Source: CAZTTH01 sp964615975 (lineage in GTDB: Bacteria; Verrucomicrobiota; Lentisphaeria; JABSQK01; JAJFLO01). From it: a stretch of 64,000 nucleotides of DNA. The first letter of the stretch is position 1, and the number at the start of each line of letters is the position of its first letter. The stretch lies in contig CAZTTH010000018.1 of NCBI GenBank assembly GCA_964615975.1, forward strand, positions 1 through 64,000, in the 5' to 3' direction. The translations under genes were made by a program, and so were the position numbers. Below, one piece after another: positions 37,496-46,532 of the stretch. The notes beneath the pieces were generated by a model. The model worked only from the letters and a program-made list of their open reading frames with translations, did no database searches and was not told the DNA's origin.

Positions 37496-40357
37496 TTAGT
37501 ATCGCATTTTGATTTCGGCGGTAATACCCCAATCATCACGGTCCAGATGGGGATAAAAGCGGTAATCAAATCCGATCTTTGGGAAAAATCTAACATTCCA
37601 GGGAGTGCTGTATATCCCATTACAATTAATCCCGGCGCCGTAGGAATGATACGCCGTACCTTCTTCGCCCCAGGTCGCGTCCAAGGGAAAGTCAAAGGAA
37701 AGAAACTCAAGGCCATGAGTGAAATCATTGGCATATAATTGATAGGCGGGAATTAACGCGGGGATGAATTTAATCCGATGCGCATCGACTTCGGATTTCT
37801 CAAAATAGATGGCATTGTAAGCGAAGGTGAAATCGAGATATCCTTTCATCAAACCAAACATTTCGTATGAAACATAGGGCAGATATTGTCTGATCTCACC
37901 AAAGCGGTCGTAGTTAGCCTTTATGCGCGTGAGCCCAATCTCATAATGATCGGAACGTCGACCGCGGAAGCGCGCGGAATTTTCCGATTCCGTGGGTTTT
38001 TTGTATACTGAAAGGCGTAATTTTCCCCGTAATTCAAACAAGAAATCTTCATAGCGATCCATGAGATTAAATCCTTCCTGACGGTTGATATCCGACCATC
38101 CTGTCCCCAGAGTTAGTTTCAAGGTATTGGTGCCGAAAGATTTGGTCAGGCGGCCATCAATATAATAGACATCGGCGTCAACCTGGGCGATATCGATGTT
38201 TTGTTGAAAATTGCGCGATTCAATTTTACGATCACCGATTCCGGCTTCCACATTCAAATCAAGGTCATGATCCAAAATGAAATTTTTTCCCACCACCACA
38301 TCCTGACCATGGAATTTACCGTCCAGGGGATGGTTAAGGTCTTCGGGGTTGATATTGAGCGTCTCAATTTCAACGGTATTCAAAGTCAGTTTGAGGTAGG
38401 GAAAGTTGGGGTTTGAGGAGCGAAACAGAATTATGCTTCCATAATCATGTTCATACCGCCGCCGGGGGAGATCAGTTTTGATTTTGGAAAATTGTTTCTG
38501 AGCCTTGTGCTTCAGATCAGTGAAGTGATCGACGCGCTCCTGGGCCATGTCAAATTCACTTTGATTATTGGATTGATCGCGTTGATTGGTAAAAAAGGTG
38601 ATCGCATTATCAAGTCCGAGAAACTGCTTCTGAATCACATCTTCGACCCGCAATTGATTATCATAAAGTTCCAGAGGATGTATGGAAGAGCGTTTATACG
38701 CGACAAAAGGTTCCCAGTATATTGACAGGGGTTTAGTTTGGAGCAGAGGCACCCCATCCTGACCATCCCGGTGCATGATCTGAACTGAACGGGCAAGATT
38801 CTGCTTGAAGACATCATCGTAGGCATTGGGATCAGCCTGGTAGAGAGTATCAGCTTTCTCATATTTTGCGTTGGCATATTCATACAGGCCGCGATATCCC
38901 ATGAGATAATCTCCATAGGTGAGCAAAGGGTAGGCATTGTTTGGATCTTCCCGGATGGCGGATTCGAAAAGTTTGATGGTGCGTTCAGAATCACCCAGAT
39001 CACGTAAATTTTCTGCGCCCTTAAAATAAATATTTGATATTTCCAGGGTGGGCCTGGATTGCTGACGTGCGGTTTCCGCCACTTCAATGGTCTCTTGATA
39101 TAATTGCTGCAGCATTGCATCATCTATCTTGGGCTTGGGCAATACCAGATCAAAGACTTGATCTTTAGTTCCGCCCATGGCATCAACCCCGGTAAAATGG
39201 AGTTGGGGGTTGTTGATGATGATGGTTTCATCGGTTGCCGCAGCGACATTTTCTGGCTTGGAAAAAAGTATCTTGAGCAATTGTACTGCGCTCCAGTCCT
39301 GATCGGTAAATTCACGCGTTGCTTCCGCGGTGGCATCTTTGATCATGACACTACAAGGGAAAATGATTGATTGATTCTGGGCATTGATGGGAATGGCTGA
39401 TTCCGGCGGCGTGCTCATGCCGGCGCCATCTTCAGCGGCAATTGCGAACACGGCCTTGGTTTGACTGTTATTGACTGTAGCCAGCGATACGTGCAAGGAC
39501 TTGAGTTGCGTCGCGTCCAAAGGTTTTTGACATAAATACATGATCCCAACCCCCCAACTGGCCTGTTGCCAATCCACCCCCATCCGGATTTGCTTGCTGG
39601 CCACATCAATATGGAGGGATGAAATTCCATTGCCGAGGGTAAACCATTGTCCCTCAATTCTTGTCTGCGCAGGGGCTCCTGATTGGGATTTCCCGGCTGA
39701 TACTGATACCGCCGGTTTTGCGTTCACGGTTGTATTTGAAGACAAGAGGGGGGCGGTGCCGGATGAGGTGGAAGGAACAGGGGGGTCGGCGAAAATCAAT
39801 TCCGGTTGAGAAATCAAGAGTTCATCGTTGACGTAGGTTTGATCTTCAGGCTTGGCAAAGAGAATTTTTATGATCTTGATTTTGTTCCAGTCATTTTCAC
39901 TGAAATTTGCGGAGGTTTGTTCGGGTTTGGCGTTGATCATTTGGGAACGGGAAAAGTCGATAATCTGCCACCGCTCGCCAACCTCTTTGGCCTGATGTAT
40001 GGGAACGATCAGGTTGGCATCATTGGCGGTAGCGATGCCGGCATATGCCAGTGGTTTGCTGCCATATTTTGTTCGGACTCGAATTCGCACGGCTTGGAGT
40101 TTTCGCCCGTCAATAACCTCGGGCAAGGTAAACATTCCTCCAATGCCCCATGTAGACTGGCGCCAATCCACTTCAATAAACCACTCATTGTTTTGCAGAT
40201 CGGCACCGGTATCAACAAGACCATTTCCGAAAAATCGCCACCCCCCCAGAAGATCGTTATTAACCAGAGGCAGATTGGCGGCGCCGGCAATTGCACACTC
40301 CAGCCAACAAAAACAGACTGATGTCAGTAACAAGTAAGTAAATTTGAAGTTTTTCAT
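37496..40357 (-). CDS. Exported protein with two CBM-like domains, TPRs and C-terminal outer-membrane beta-barrel
   Basis: The 953-residue protein has a signal peptide (about 1-25), two related beta-sandwich domains (about 30-190 and 235-400, both ending in a segment like VNDELLISQPELIF), a helical TPR-like region (about 430-540, GDSERTIKLFESAIREDPNNAYPLLTYGDYL), and a C-terminal ~315 residues alternating in hydrophobicity with the last residue Tyr (EIKMRY), typical of an outer-membrane barrel. TPR plus barrel is the arrangement of polysaccharide export proteins such as PgaA or PelB, but no glycosyltransferase or PgaB-like deacetylase is nearby. GGAGGAAG lies about 11 bases before the ATG. 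Co-directional with 34697-37306 (189-base gap). Confidence 0.55.
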   Translation of the reverse strand: MKNFKFTYLLLTSVCFCWLECAIAGAANLPLVNNDLLGGWRFFGNGLVDTGADLQNNEWFIEVDWRQSTWGIGGMFTLPEVIDGRKLQAVRIRVRTKYGSKPLAYAGIATANDANLIVPIHQAKEVGERWQIIDFSRSQMINAKPEQTSANFSENDWNKIKIIKILFAKPEDQTYVNDELLISQPELIFADPPVPSTSSGTAPLLSSNTTVNAKPAVSVSAGKSQSGAPAQTRIEGQWFTLGNGISSLHIDVASKQIRMGVDWQQASWGVGIMYLCQKPLDATQLKSLHVSLATVNNSQTKAVFAIAAEDGAGMSTPPESAIPINAQNQSIIFPCSVMIKDATAEATREFTDQDWSAVQLLKILFSKPENVAAATDETIIINNPQLHFTGVDAMGGTKDQVFDLVLPKPKIDDAMLQQLYQETIEVAETARQQSRPTLEISNIYFKGAENLRDLGDSERTIKLFESAIREDPNNAYPLLTYGDYLMGYRGLYEYANAKYEKADTLYQADPNAYDDVFKQNLARSVQIMHRDGQDGVPLLQTKPLSIYWEPFVAYKRSSIHPLELYDNQLRVEDVIQKQFLGLDNAITFFTNQRDQSNNQSEFDMAQERVDHFTDLKHKAQKQFSKIKTDLPRRRYEHDYGSIILFRSSNPNFPYLKLTLNTVEIETLNINPEDLNHPLDGKFHGQDVVVGKNFILDHDLDLNVEAGIGDRKIESRNFQQNIDIAQVDADVYYIDGRLTKSFGTNTLKLTLGTGWSDINRQEGFNLMDRYEDFLFELRGKLRLSVYKKPTESENSARFRGRRSDHYEIGLTRIKANYDRFGEIRQYLPYVSYEMFGLMKGYLDFTFAYNAIYFEKSEVDAHRIKFIPALIPAYQLYANDFTHGLEFLSFDFPLDATWGEEGTAYHSYGAGINCNGIYSTPWNVRFFPKIGFDYRFYPHLDRDDWGITAEIKMRY

Positions 40358-40604
40358 AAAGTATAATCTTCCTCCACGTTATATTTCATAAAAGGTCTAA
40401 GGGCAGGTCATAATTGAGCTTGATAGGCGTTAAATTCAATCGCATTATGAGAGATATATTCACCCGGGAGGTTTTGATGAAATATTTACATTGTTTTTGA
40501 CTTGTTGAGAGTGTAACGGTAGTAATTATGTATTCTCGCTGAACGAACGCCTTGATCGTCCAGCAATTTAAATTTCCCATCTTATTTTTCCATTATCCGT
40601 TGTC

Positions 40605-40611
40605 AGGAGGT
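40605..40611 (+). promoter_or_regulatory. Strong Shine-Dalgarno that fixes the start of the EEP-family gene
   Basis: AGGAGGT lies 6 bases before the ATG at 40618, making this ATG the start rather than an upstream in-frame codon at 40552. It is one of the few near-perfect Shine-Dalgarno sequences in the window. Confidence 0.75.
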
Positions 40612-40617
40612 CAAGTC

Positions 40618-41481
40618 ATGAAACTGTTGCCGATGCTTATCATGGTGGTATTCACATTGCAACCCCTTGACGGGTGGGCACAAGCTTCCGATCCGGGGTC
40701 TATTCGCATGGGTTCCTGGAATATTCGCAATTTCAGTTTATGGAGCAGGGACGACCGGGAGATTGATAAGATCGCCCGGATCATTTCCCAATTCGATATC
40801 CTGGCCATACAGAATATTCAGGATACCGTTATTATCGATAAGCTGAAAATACGCCTTTATGGGTGGAAATATCTTTTGTCTCCACCAGTGGAGGCGGTAG
40901 ACGGCAAGGGCGAACATTACGCGTTTATCTGGGATGCTCTGAAAGTCCATGACATTACTCCGCCGCGTACCATCTCCATCCCGGATAATGGCATAATGCG
41001 CCAGCCTTTTGCGGTGAACTTTCGCAGTGGCCATTTTGATTTTACCTTGGTAACCACACGTTTGACCAGCGACTCTGGCAATGATCTGCCGATTCAACTC
41101 CTGGTATCGTCACTGATCGATTCGGTGCAAGTCGCCAATGGCGATGAACAGGACATCATCATCGCCGGAGATTTCAACCGGACCATCACTGATTTTTCCC
41201 AGTCAGGATGGAGCACGATTTTCCTTCCTCCTGACAAAACCACCATCGATCGCAAACACCTTTACGACAATATCTGGATAGACGGAATTCTGACCACCGA
41301 ATTCAGTGCCATCTTCGGCATTGTAAAATTTGATGAAACTCTCTATGACAACAATCTGTTGCAGGCAGCCACCGAGCTCTCCGATCATCGGGTGATCTGG
41401 GCTGAATTTAACACCGATGAAGCCGATGACGACGATGAAGGTTACCTCCTGCCCATCGTGACTCCTGAATATCTGCAGTGA
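40618..41481 (+). CDS. Exported EEP-fold protein (endonuclease/exonuclease/phosphatase family), active site altered
   Basis: About 287 residues after a signal peptide (MKLLPMLIMVVFTLQPLDGWAQA). The fold is clear: MGSWNIRNFS near the mature N-terminus, the GDFN motif in DIIIAGDFNRTITDF, DNIWI and the terminal SDHRVIWAEF. Two residues normally needed for metal binding and catalysis differ: the Glu of the usual QE motif is Asn (LAIQNIQD), and the His of the usual VxTHL motif is Arg (LVTTRLTS). The D-x-N and S-D-H elements remain. It may be inactive or a divergent nuclease or phosphatase. It abuts the stop of the convergent SNF2 gene with no gap. Confidence 0.75.
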   Translation: MKLLPMLIMVVFTLQPLDGWAQASDPGSIRMGSWNIRNFSLWSRDDREIDKIARIISQFDILAIQNIQDTVIIDKLKIRLYGWKYLLSPPVEAVDGKGEHYAFIWDALKVHDITPPRTISIPDNGIMRQPFAVNFRSGHFDFTLVTTRLTSDSGNDLPIQLLVSSLIDSVQVANGDEQDIIIAGDFNRTITDFSQSGWSTIFLPPDKTTIDRKHLYDNIWIDGILTTEFSAIFGIVKFDETLYDNNLLQAATELSDHRVIWAEFNTDEADDDDEGYLLPIVTPEYLQ

Positions 41482-44400
41482 TTATTGTTCGCGGATCAAC
41501 TGCAGCAATTGATCAAACGAAACCTTGCCGCTGACGTCACTCCCTTCCAGCAAACTATCGGCAAGATCACGTTTCATCTGGTGCAAATTAACGATTTTCT
41601 CTTCAATTGTTTCCTGAGTTACCAGCCGGTAGATGGTAACCGGATATTGCTGGCCGATCCGATGAGCGCGATCCGCGGCCTGATCTTCTACTGCCGGGTT
41701 CCACCATGGATCCATGATGATGACATAATCAGCGGCGGTGAGATTCAAACCCAATCCGCCTGCCTTCAAGCTGATCAAAAACAGATCGCTCTCTCCAGCT
41801 TGAAATGCATTAACCCGATGATGACGATCTCCCACCGGAGTGCTGCCATCGAGATATTGATAGGATATTTTTTTTCTTTCCACCCACCTTTTTATGATCT
41901 GGAGATAATCGACAAATTGGCTGAACACCAACGCCTTGTGTTTATTTTCAAGCAGTTCCTCCACCACTTCGCCGAACAAACGCAGTTTTGATGAAATGAT
42001 CTGACTGTCTGGTACGAGCAATCGGGGATCACAACAGGCACGCCGCAATTTCATGATTTCTGCCAGGATGGTAAGGTGTTTGGCGCCCGGGGGGGCTTTC
42101 AACCCGGATAACTTATCCACGGCGCGCCGGCGCAGAGCCTCATAAAATGCCCGTTCTGCGGGAGTCAATTCGACATTCAATATGACTTCGGTTTTCTCTG
42201 GCAGCTCGGTCAGCACCTGGAATTTGGTGCGGCGAAGAATAAAAGGCAGGATTAGTTTTTTTAATTGCTTTTTGATCGTGGGATCCTGTCTTTTGGCGAT
42301 GGGATTGGCATAACGGACCTTGAAACGTTCTCGTGATCCCAGCAATCCCGGATTAATGAAATTAAATAAACTCCAGAGTTCACCCAGATGATTTTCGATC
42401 GGAGTTCCCGTGGTTAACATCCTGAAATCTGCCTGTAAGTTCATCGCTGCCCGGGCGCGTTTTGAGGTGAAGTTTTTGATTGCCTGAGCTTCATCGAGGA
42501 CCACCGTAGTCCACTGGATATCCGCCAGGATTTCACTATCCTGGTAGAGCAGTCCATAGCTGCAGATCACCAGATCGAATGCCTGTGCGTCGCGAACGAT
42601 TTGATCGCGGTTGGGGCCAGAGTAGATCCGTGGATTCAGGGTTGGTGTAAATCGCTTGGCTTCCTGTATCCAGTTCATACAGACCGATGCCGGCGCGATC
42701 ACCAGGGTCGGACCGCTGGCGGCGCGATACAGTATCAGCGCCAGACCTTGAATCGTTTTGCCCAGTCCCATATCATCAGCGAGACAGGCGCCTATACCCA
42801 GATGAGCGAGCCGTGCCAGCCAGTGAAATCCGGCAAGTTGATAGTCGCGGAGTTCGGCCCGGAACGTCGAGGGCAAGTTGATCTCAGTTTCCTGCATGTG
42901 GGTAAATCGCGCGTAGTGATCCCGCCAGTCTGCCTGATCATTTAATCCGGGCAGGAGATTGAAAAAATCTGCCGTGGCATAGGATGCCAGAGGATGGAGC
43001 CGCAGACCCTTTTTCGACTTTTCAGTCAAGGTTCTCAATTCCCCCATATAGTGTCGCAACTCATCACTCAATTCCAGATAATCACCCTCGCCCAGAGGGA
43101 TGAAACGACCCTTGCAGTTTTCAGTCAATTCGATGAGCTGATCCATTTCCAGGGTCAATTTTTCGTCCACTGTCATTTTCCCTGAAATGAGAAACCATTC
43201 GTTGTCCTTTTCGATTTTGACCTTCATTTGACTGTAGGAACCGCCCTGCTTGATTTCCATTTTTCCGCCCTCCGGCCAGACCAGCGGTGCCAGATCCCGG
43301 CAATGGTATAACTCAGACAATACTTTCAGCGCGTTTTCAGGTTCCGGAAATATCCATTGCCAATTGGTCGGGCGATCAGTTTCCATCAGGGTTGGACATT
43401 GCGTGTAGATGCGTTCCGCATTTTCGATTTCCTGTTTGAAATCGCGATGAATCTGAATGCGTTTGCCTTCAACTTCAGTAAACAATACCATCCCGCCAAT
43501 GCCGGGTGGAAATCTCAAGGCGCCATCCGCTATGGGTTTAACCACGATCGTTGCCTTCAGTCCCATTCCGAGTGGAATCATTTCAATGGTAGGCAGAGAA
43601 TTGGCTTCCTGGCGGGGAATTTGAGAAAGATTACCGCTGACATCAGAGTGGACGGTAACCACAGATGACACTGATTCGATGGCCGCGGACAATAATGCTT
43701 CAGCTTCAACGGGCACGGCAATGGCTTTTTGCCGCAGGATTTTGGCGATTTTTACATGGTCTTCCTTGATCTCGATCAGATGATATCGGGTCGGAGTTTC
43801 CTCAATGACCAATAGTTCGGCTTTATGCGCTGTAATCGTGAGTTTAACCAGGAGATGATCCGCGTGGCGTTCGATGAGAAATTCCGGCTCTTTCTTGATT
43901 AATTCAACCTGGATCTCCGGACGCGAACGGATAAATAGCAGGGGATGCCCGACCATGGCCGGCAAAGCGAGATTGGGATCGAGATGATATTCCCACGATT
44001 GGTAATAATAGCGGCTGTTGATTTTCTGTGCCGCGGCCAGGATTTTCTGATCCTGAGGGGTGAGAAAATCATGCTGTTGATCGATCAATCGTTGTAATTT
44101 GATCAGCCGCCCCTTACTCCAATCTCCCTTCTTTGTCAGACGCTGTTCACAAGGAATCAGGGCAACTGGTTTGGCTTTGAAATCGACCAGCCAGATCAAG
44201 CGCGATGACGAATTTGTTATCCCCGTCACCGGTCCACTCTTATTTTTCAAATCAACTAAATTGGCCAGCACTTGTTCCCATTCCAGTTGGGGTTTATAGA
44301 TGTCGATGATGCTGATCGTTTCATCCTTGGCAGTATTGGCTGGGGAAAGCGCTGGAACGCTGGCATGAATACCGGTTAATAGCTTGGCGATGATCCGGTT

Positions 44401-45750
44401 GGTTTCACGTTCAATCCACTGGTATCCGACAGTGCCGGCTTGGGATCTGAGCCCATATAATGTATTCAGGGTTGATTGCGCTTTTTCGGGAACGAGCCAA
44501 TAGCTGATGACGCTAATCAACAACTGCGAAAAAAAATCAGAGGTGTATTCGGCTATTGTCAATAACTCCAAACAATATTCCAGATCACGGTCGGGACTAT
44601 CCTGAGCAGAAATGAAGGGCGAGAAGATTCGAATATTGGGTTCGCGCTCCAAATGCCGTTTTTCTGAAAGTTGGATGAGGGAGCTGATTTTATTCTGATA
44701 GCCCGGCTGATGGTCACCGATTAAAGCCAGGATATGGAATCCTAACGCGATGAAATTCATCTGGTTGGGGAGGGTGGTTTGATTGCTGTTAGATATCTCA
44801 ATCACCGATTCAAAACTGGCGATCGCCTGTTTGAAGTCACCGTGCAAAAAGTGCCAGATGCCGAGGAGGCGATTGCCGCTTTTAGTCGGTGGCTGGGACA
44901 GGGGTGTGAGCAATGATCGGAAGGCATTAAATTCCCCTTGCAGAAGGAGAAAAAATCCCCGGATATGGATGGCTGTATCGCTGATGAACTGGTTCGTTTG
45001 GTTGACGGCCAAAGATTCCAGGTAGTCAAGAAAAGGACGTGGATCGAGCAGTCTGATGCAAATGAAATCGGCGATGTTTATCGTCAGCGATAAACGCAGG
45101 CTTGGAGGTATGTTATTCCATAATTTTGAATCAAAATCATTGATAAAAATCTTTACCAACAGATTATGGCGGTTAAAATGATCAGGATACTGTTGCAAGC
45201 CAAATTTAAGCAGGTTGTTTATCTGATCAAAATCCTGGGTGTAAACCGCCATCCTGATTTCGCGATCAATCCGTTGAGGGGGATAATAGTTAAAGTAAAA
45301 TGATGATTTGATTTGAAACGGAAATTGTTTTCTGATTGTCGCCAGATGGTGATCAAACCGCTTGTTTTTCAAGGCGCGTTTGATGGCTTCTTCCAGCCAA
45401 AGTTCATTGCAGCGAATCACCGCCCCGGGCTGCAGAAGTTTCAGCGCTTGGAGTTTTTTGATAATCAGGTTATAATGGGTCACATTGAACGTTTTGTTCT
45501 CCGCCCCGCGAACATCGCATTCTTTCAAACTGGTAAAAAGCTGGGTGCTGGTAAGCGGTTCGCTGATGAGCGCGGCGATTTGAAAAATTTCTTTTTCATA
45601 GTTCGTCAGGGAATGATAACTTTCCTCCAGTTGTTGCATGGTTCGCGTATCATTATTATGGGAAGCTGTTTTGTTTTCGGTCAGTGTATTTTCGGTAGTC
45701 ATGTCGTGTTTTCTGGGATATCGCTGTGGGGTTCCTGACAATTTTGTCAA
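41482..45750 (-). CDS. Large SNF2-family ATPase with long N-terminal helical region
   Basis: The 1422-residue protein has a motor in its last ~450 residues: LADDMGLGKTIQGL (about 993), LDEAQAIKNFTSKRA (about 1087), GTPIENHLGELWSLFNF, and DRAHRIGQ (about 1363). The first ~520 residues are mainly helical with winged-helix-like and repeat-like features (YEKEIFQIAALIS and GAENKTFNVTHYNLI); the following ~400 residues look beta-rich. The TTG at 45750 is taken as start because AGGA lies 7 bases before it; an ATG at 45702 is the alternative. It shares the SNF2 motor with 20082-22928 but is far larger. Partners are unknown; the N-terminus probably binds protein or RNA polymerase. Confidence 0.85.
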   Translation of the reverse strand: MTKLSGTPQRYPRKHDMTTENTLTENKTASHNNDTRTMQQLEESYHSLTNYEKEIFQIAALISEPLTSTQLFTSLKECDVRGAENKTFNVTHYNLIIKKLQALKLLQPGAVIRCNELWLEEAIKRALKNKRFDHHLATIRKQFPFQIKSSFYFNYYPPQRIDREIRMAVYTQDFDQINNLLKFGLQQYPDHFNRHNLLVKIFINDFDSKLWNNIPPSLRLSLTINIADFICIRLLDPRPFLDYLESLAVNQTNQFISDTAIHIRGFFLLLQGEFNAFRSLLTPLSQPPTKSGNRLLGIWHFLHGDFKQAIASFESVIEISNSNQTTLPNQMNFIALGFHILALIGDHQPGYQNKISSLIQLSEKRHLEREPNIRIFSPFISAQDSPDRDLEYCLELLTIAEYTSDFFSQLLISVISYWLVPEKAQSTLNTLYGLRSQAGTVGYQWIERETNRIIAKLLTGIHASVPALSPANTAKDETISIIDIYKPQLEWEQVLANLVDLKNKSGPVTGITNSSSRLIWLVDFKAKPVALIPCEQRLTKKGDWSKGRLIKLQRLIDQQHDFLTPQDQKILAAAQKINSRYYYQSWEYHLDPNLALPAMVGHPLLFIRSRPEIQVELIKKEPEFLIERHADHLLVKLTITAHKAELLVIEETPTRYHLIEIKEDHVKIAKILRQKAIAVPVEAEALLSAAIESVSSVVTVHSDVSGNLSQIPRQEANSLPTIEMIPLGMGLKATIVVKPIADGALRFPPGIGGMVLFTEVEGKRIQIHRDFKQEIENAERIYTQCPTLMETDRPTNWQWIFPEPENALKVLSELYHCRDLAPLVWPEGGKMEIKQGGSYSQMKVKIEKDNEWFLISGKMTVDEKLTLEMDQLIELTENCKGRFIPLGEGDYLELSDELRHYMGELRTLTEKSKKGLRLHPLASYATADFFNLLPGLNDQADWRDHYARFTHMQETEINLPSTFRAELRDYQLAGFHWLARLAHLGIGACLADDMGLGKTIQGLALILYRAASGPTLVIAPASVCMNWIQEAKRFTPTLNPRIYSGPNRDQIVRDAQAFDLVICSYGLLYQDSEILADIQWTTVVLDEAQAIKNFTSKRARAAMNLQADFRMLTTGTPIENHLGELWSLFNFINPGLLGSRERFKVRYANPIAKRQDPTIKKQLKKLILPFILRRTKFQVLTELPEKTEVILNVELTPAERAFYEALRRRAVDKLSGLKAPPGAKHLTILAEIMKLRRACCDPRLLVPDSQIISSKLRLFGEVVEELLENKHKALVFSQFVDYLQIIKRWVERKKISYQYLDGSTPVGDRHHRVNAFQAGESDLFLISLKAGGLGLNLTAADYVIIMDPWWNPAVEDQAADRAHRIGQQYPVTIYRLVTQETIEEKIVNLHQMKRDLADSLLEGSDVSGKVSFDQLLQLIREQ

Positions 45751-45784
45751 ACGGTTATCCTAAAACCGGGAAAGGGTGTTTACA

Positions 45785-46369
45785 ATGGTAAATCCAAAGT
45801 TCAATTCGACCATAATTCTGGCCTCTGGATCGCCGCGCCGGCGCGATTTGCTCGCTGATGCCGGGATCCGATTTGAAATCATGGCGGCGATGATCGATGA
45901 GCAGGTTTTTCCTGCTGAATCACCCGCACAGCTGGTATGTCGATTAGCCACCGCAAAAGCCTTATCGGTTGCGAGTTCAAATCCTGAGCAACTGGTTCTC
46001 GGCGCCGACACCATTGTTTATCATCAGGATACCATTATTGGCAAACCCATTGACATGGATCACGCTCGACGATTACTGCGGCGCTTGAGCGGTCAGACGC
46101 ATCAGGTATACACCGGTGTCAATCTTTATCGGCAACATCCAGCATTTGTGAAGTGCTGGCACAGTATCACCTCGGTTACATTCAAAGCTTTAACTAATGC
46201 CGATATCGATTTCCTCCTTGCGGTCACCAATCCGCTCGATAAGGCCGGCGCGTATGGCATTCAGGATCATGAAGAGCGGTTTATCGCTGGTTATCAAGGA
46301 TTGCGCAGCAACGTCATGGGCTTGCCGATCGAGGAAGTAGAAGACTGTTTATGTGAGATCAAGTTTTAA
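45785..46369 (+). CDS. maf: Maf-family nucleoside triphosphate pyrophosphatase
   Basis: The ~194-residue protein has the Maf signature ASGSPRRRDLLADAGIRFEI near the N-terminus, LGADTIVYHQDTIIGKP and the DKAGAYGIQDHEE segment. Maf proteins hydrolyse non-canonical or modified nucleoside triphosphates (m7GTP, pseudo-UTP, dTTP/UTP, depending on subfamily) and help limit their incorporation. The ATG at 45785 is preferred to GTG at 45776 because the purine-rich GGGAAAGGG sits just upstream. The next gene, lnt, follows 163 bases later. Confidence 0.92.
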   Translation: MVNPKFNSTIILASGSPRRRDLLADAGIRFEIMAAMIDEQVFPAESPAQLVCRLATAKALSVASSNPEQLVLGADTIVYHQDTIIGKPIDMDHARRLLRRLSGQTHQVYTGVNLYRQHPAFVKCWHSITSVTFKALTNADIDFLLAVTNPLDKAGAYGIQDHEERFIAGYQGLRSNVMGLPIEEVEDCLCEIKF

Positions 46370-46475
46370 CGCTGGGTTCGATTACAGTCATCAAACGACC
46401 TGAATTCCTTATTTAAATACTCGGAGTTATTTTACCCCTTGAATTTTGACTATTAAGTCCTTTAACCTGCGAGTG

Positions 46476-46532
46476 TTTTAACCCTAACCCTCCGAATCCC
46501 TGAACCCTTAACCCCTAAACCTGTACCCTGCC
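46476..46532. repeat. Degenerate AACCCT-like short repeats
   Basis: The last ~57 bases before lnt consist largely of repeated CCCT/ACCC words (AACCCTAACCCT, then TGAACCCTTAACCCCTAAACC), with an irregular period of about 6-9. It resembles the low-complexity C-rich tracts scattered in some bacterial intergenic regions. No function is visible; it may weaken base pairing around the lnt start, which has no Shine-Dalgarno. Confidence 0.5.

Noticed and set aside
40552..40617. Upstream extension of the EEP gene
   Set aside because: The perfect AGGAGGT at 40605-40611 and the signal peptide both point to ATG 40618.
46440..46532. True telomeric repeat or replicon end
   Set aside because: The words are degenerate, the tract is short and it lies between two ordinary genes.
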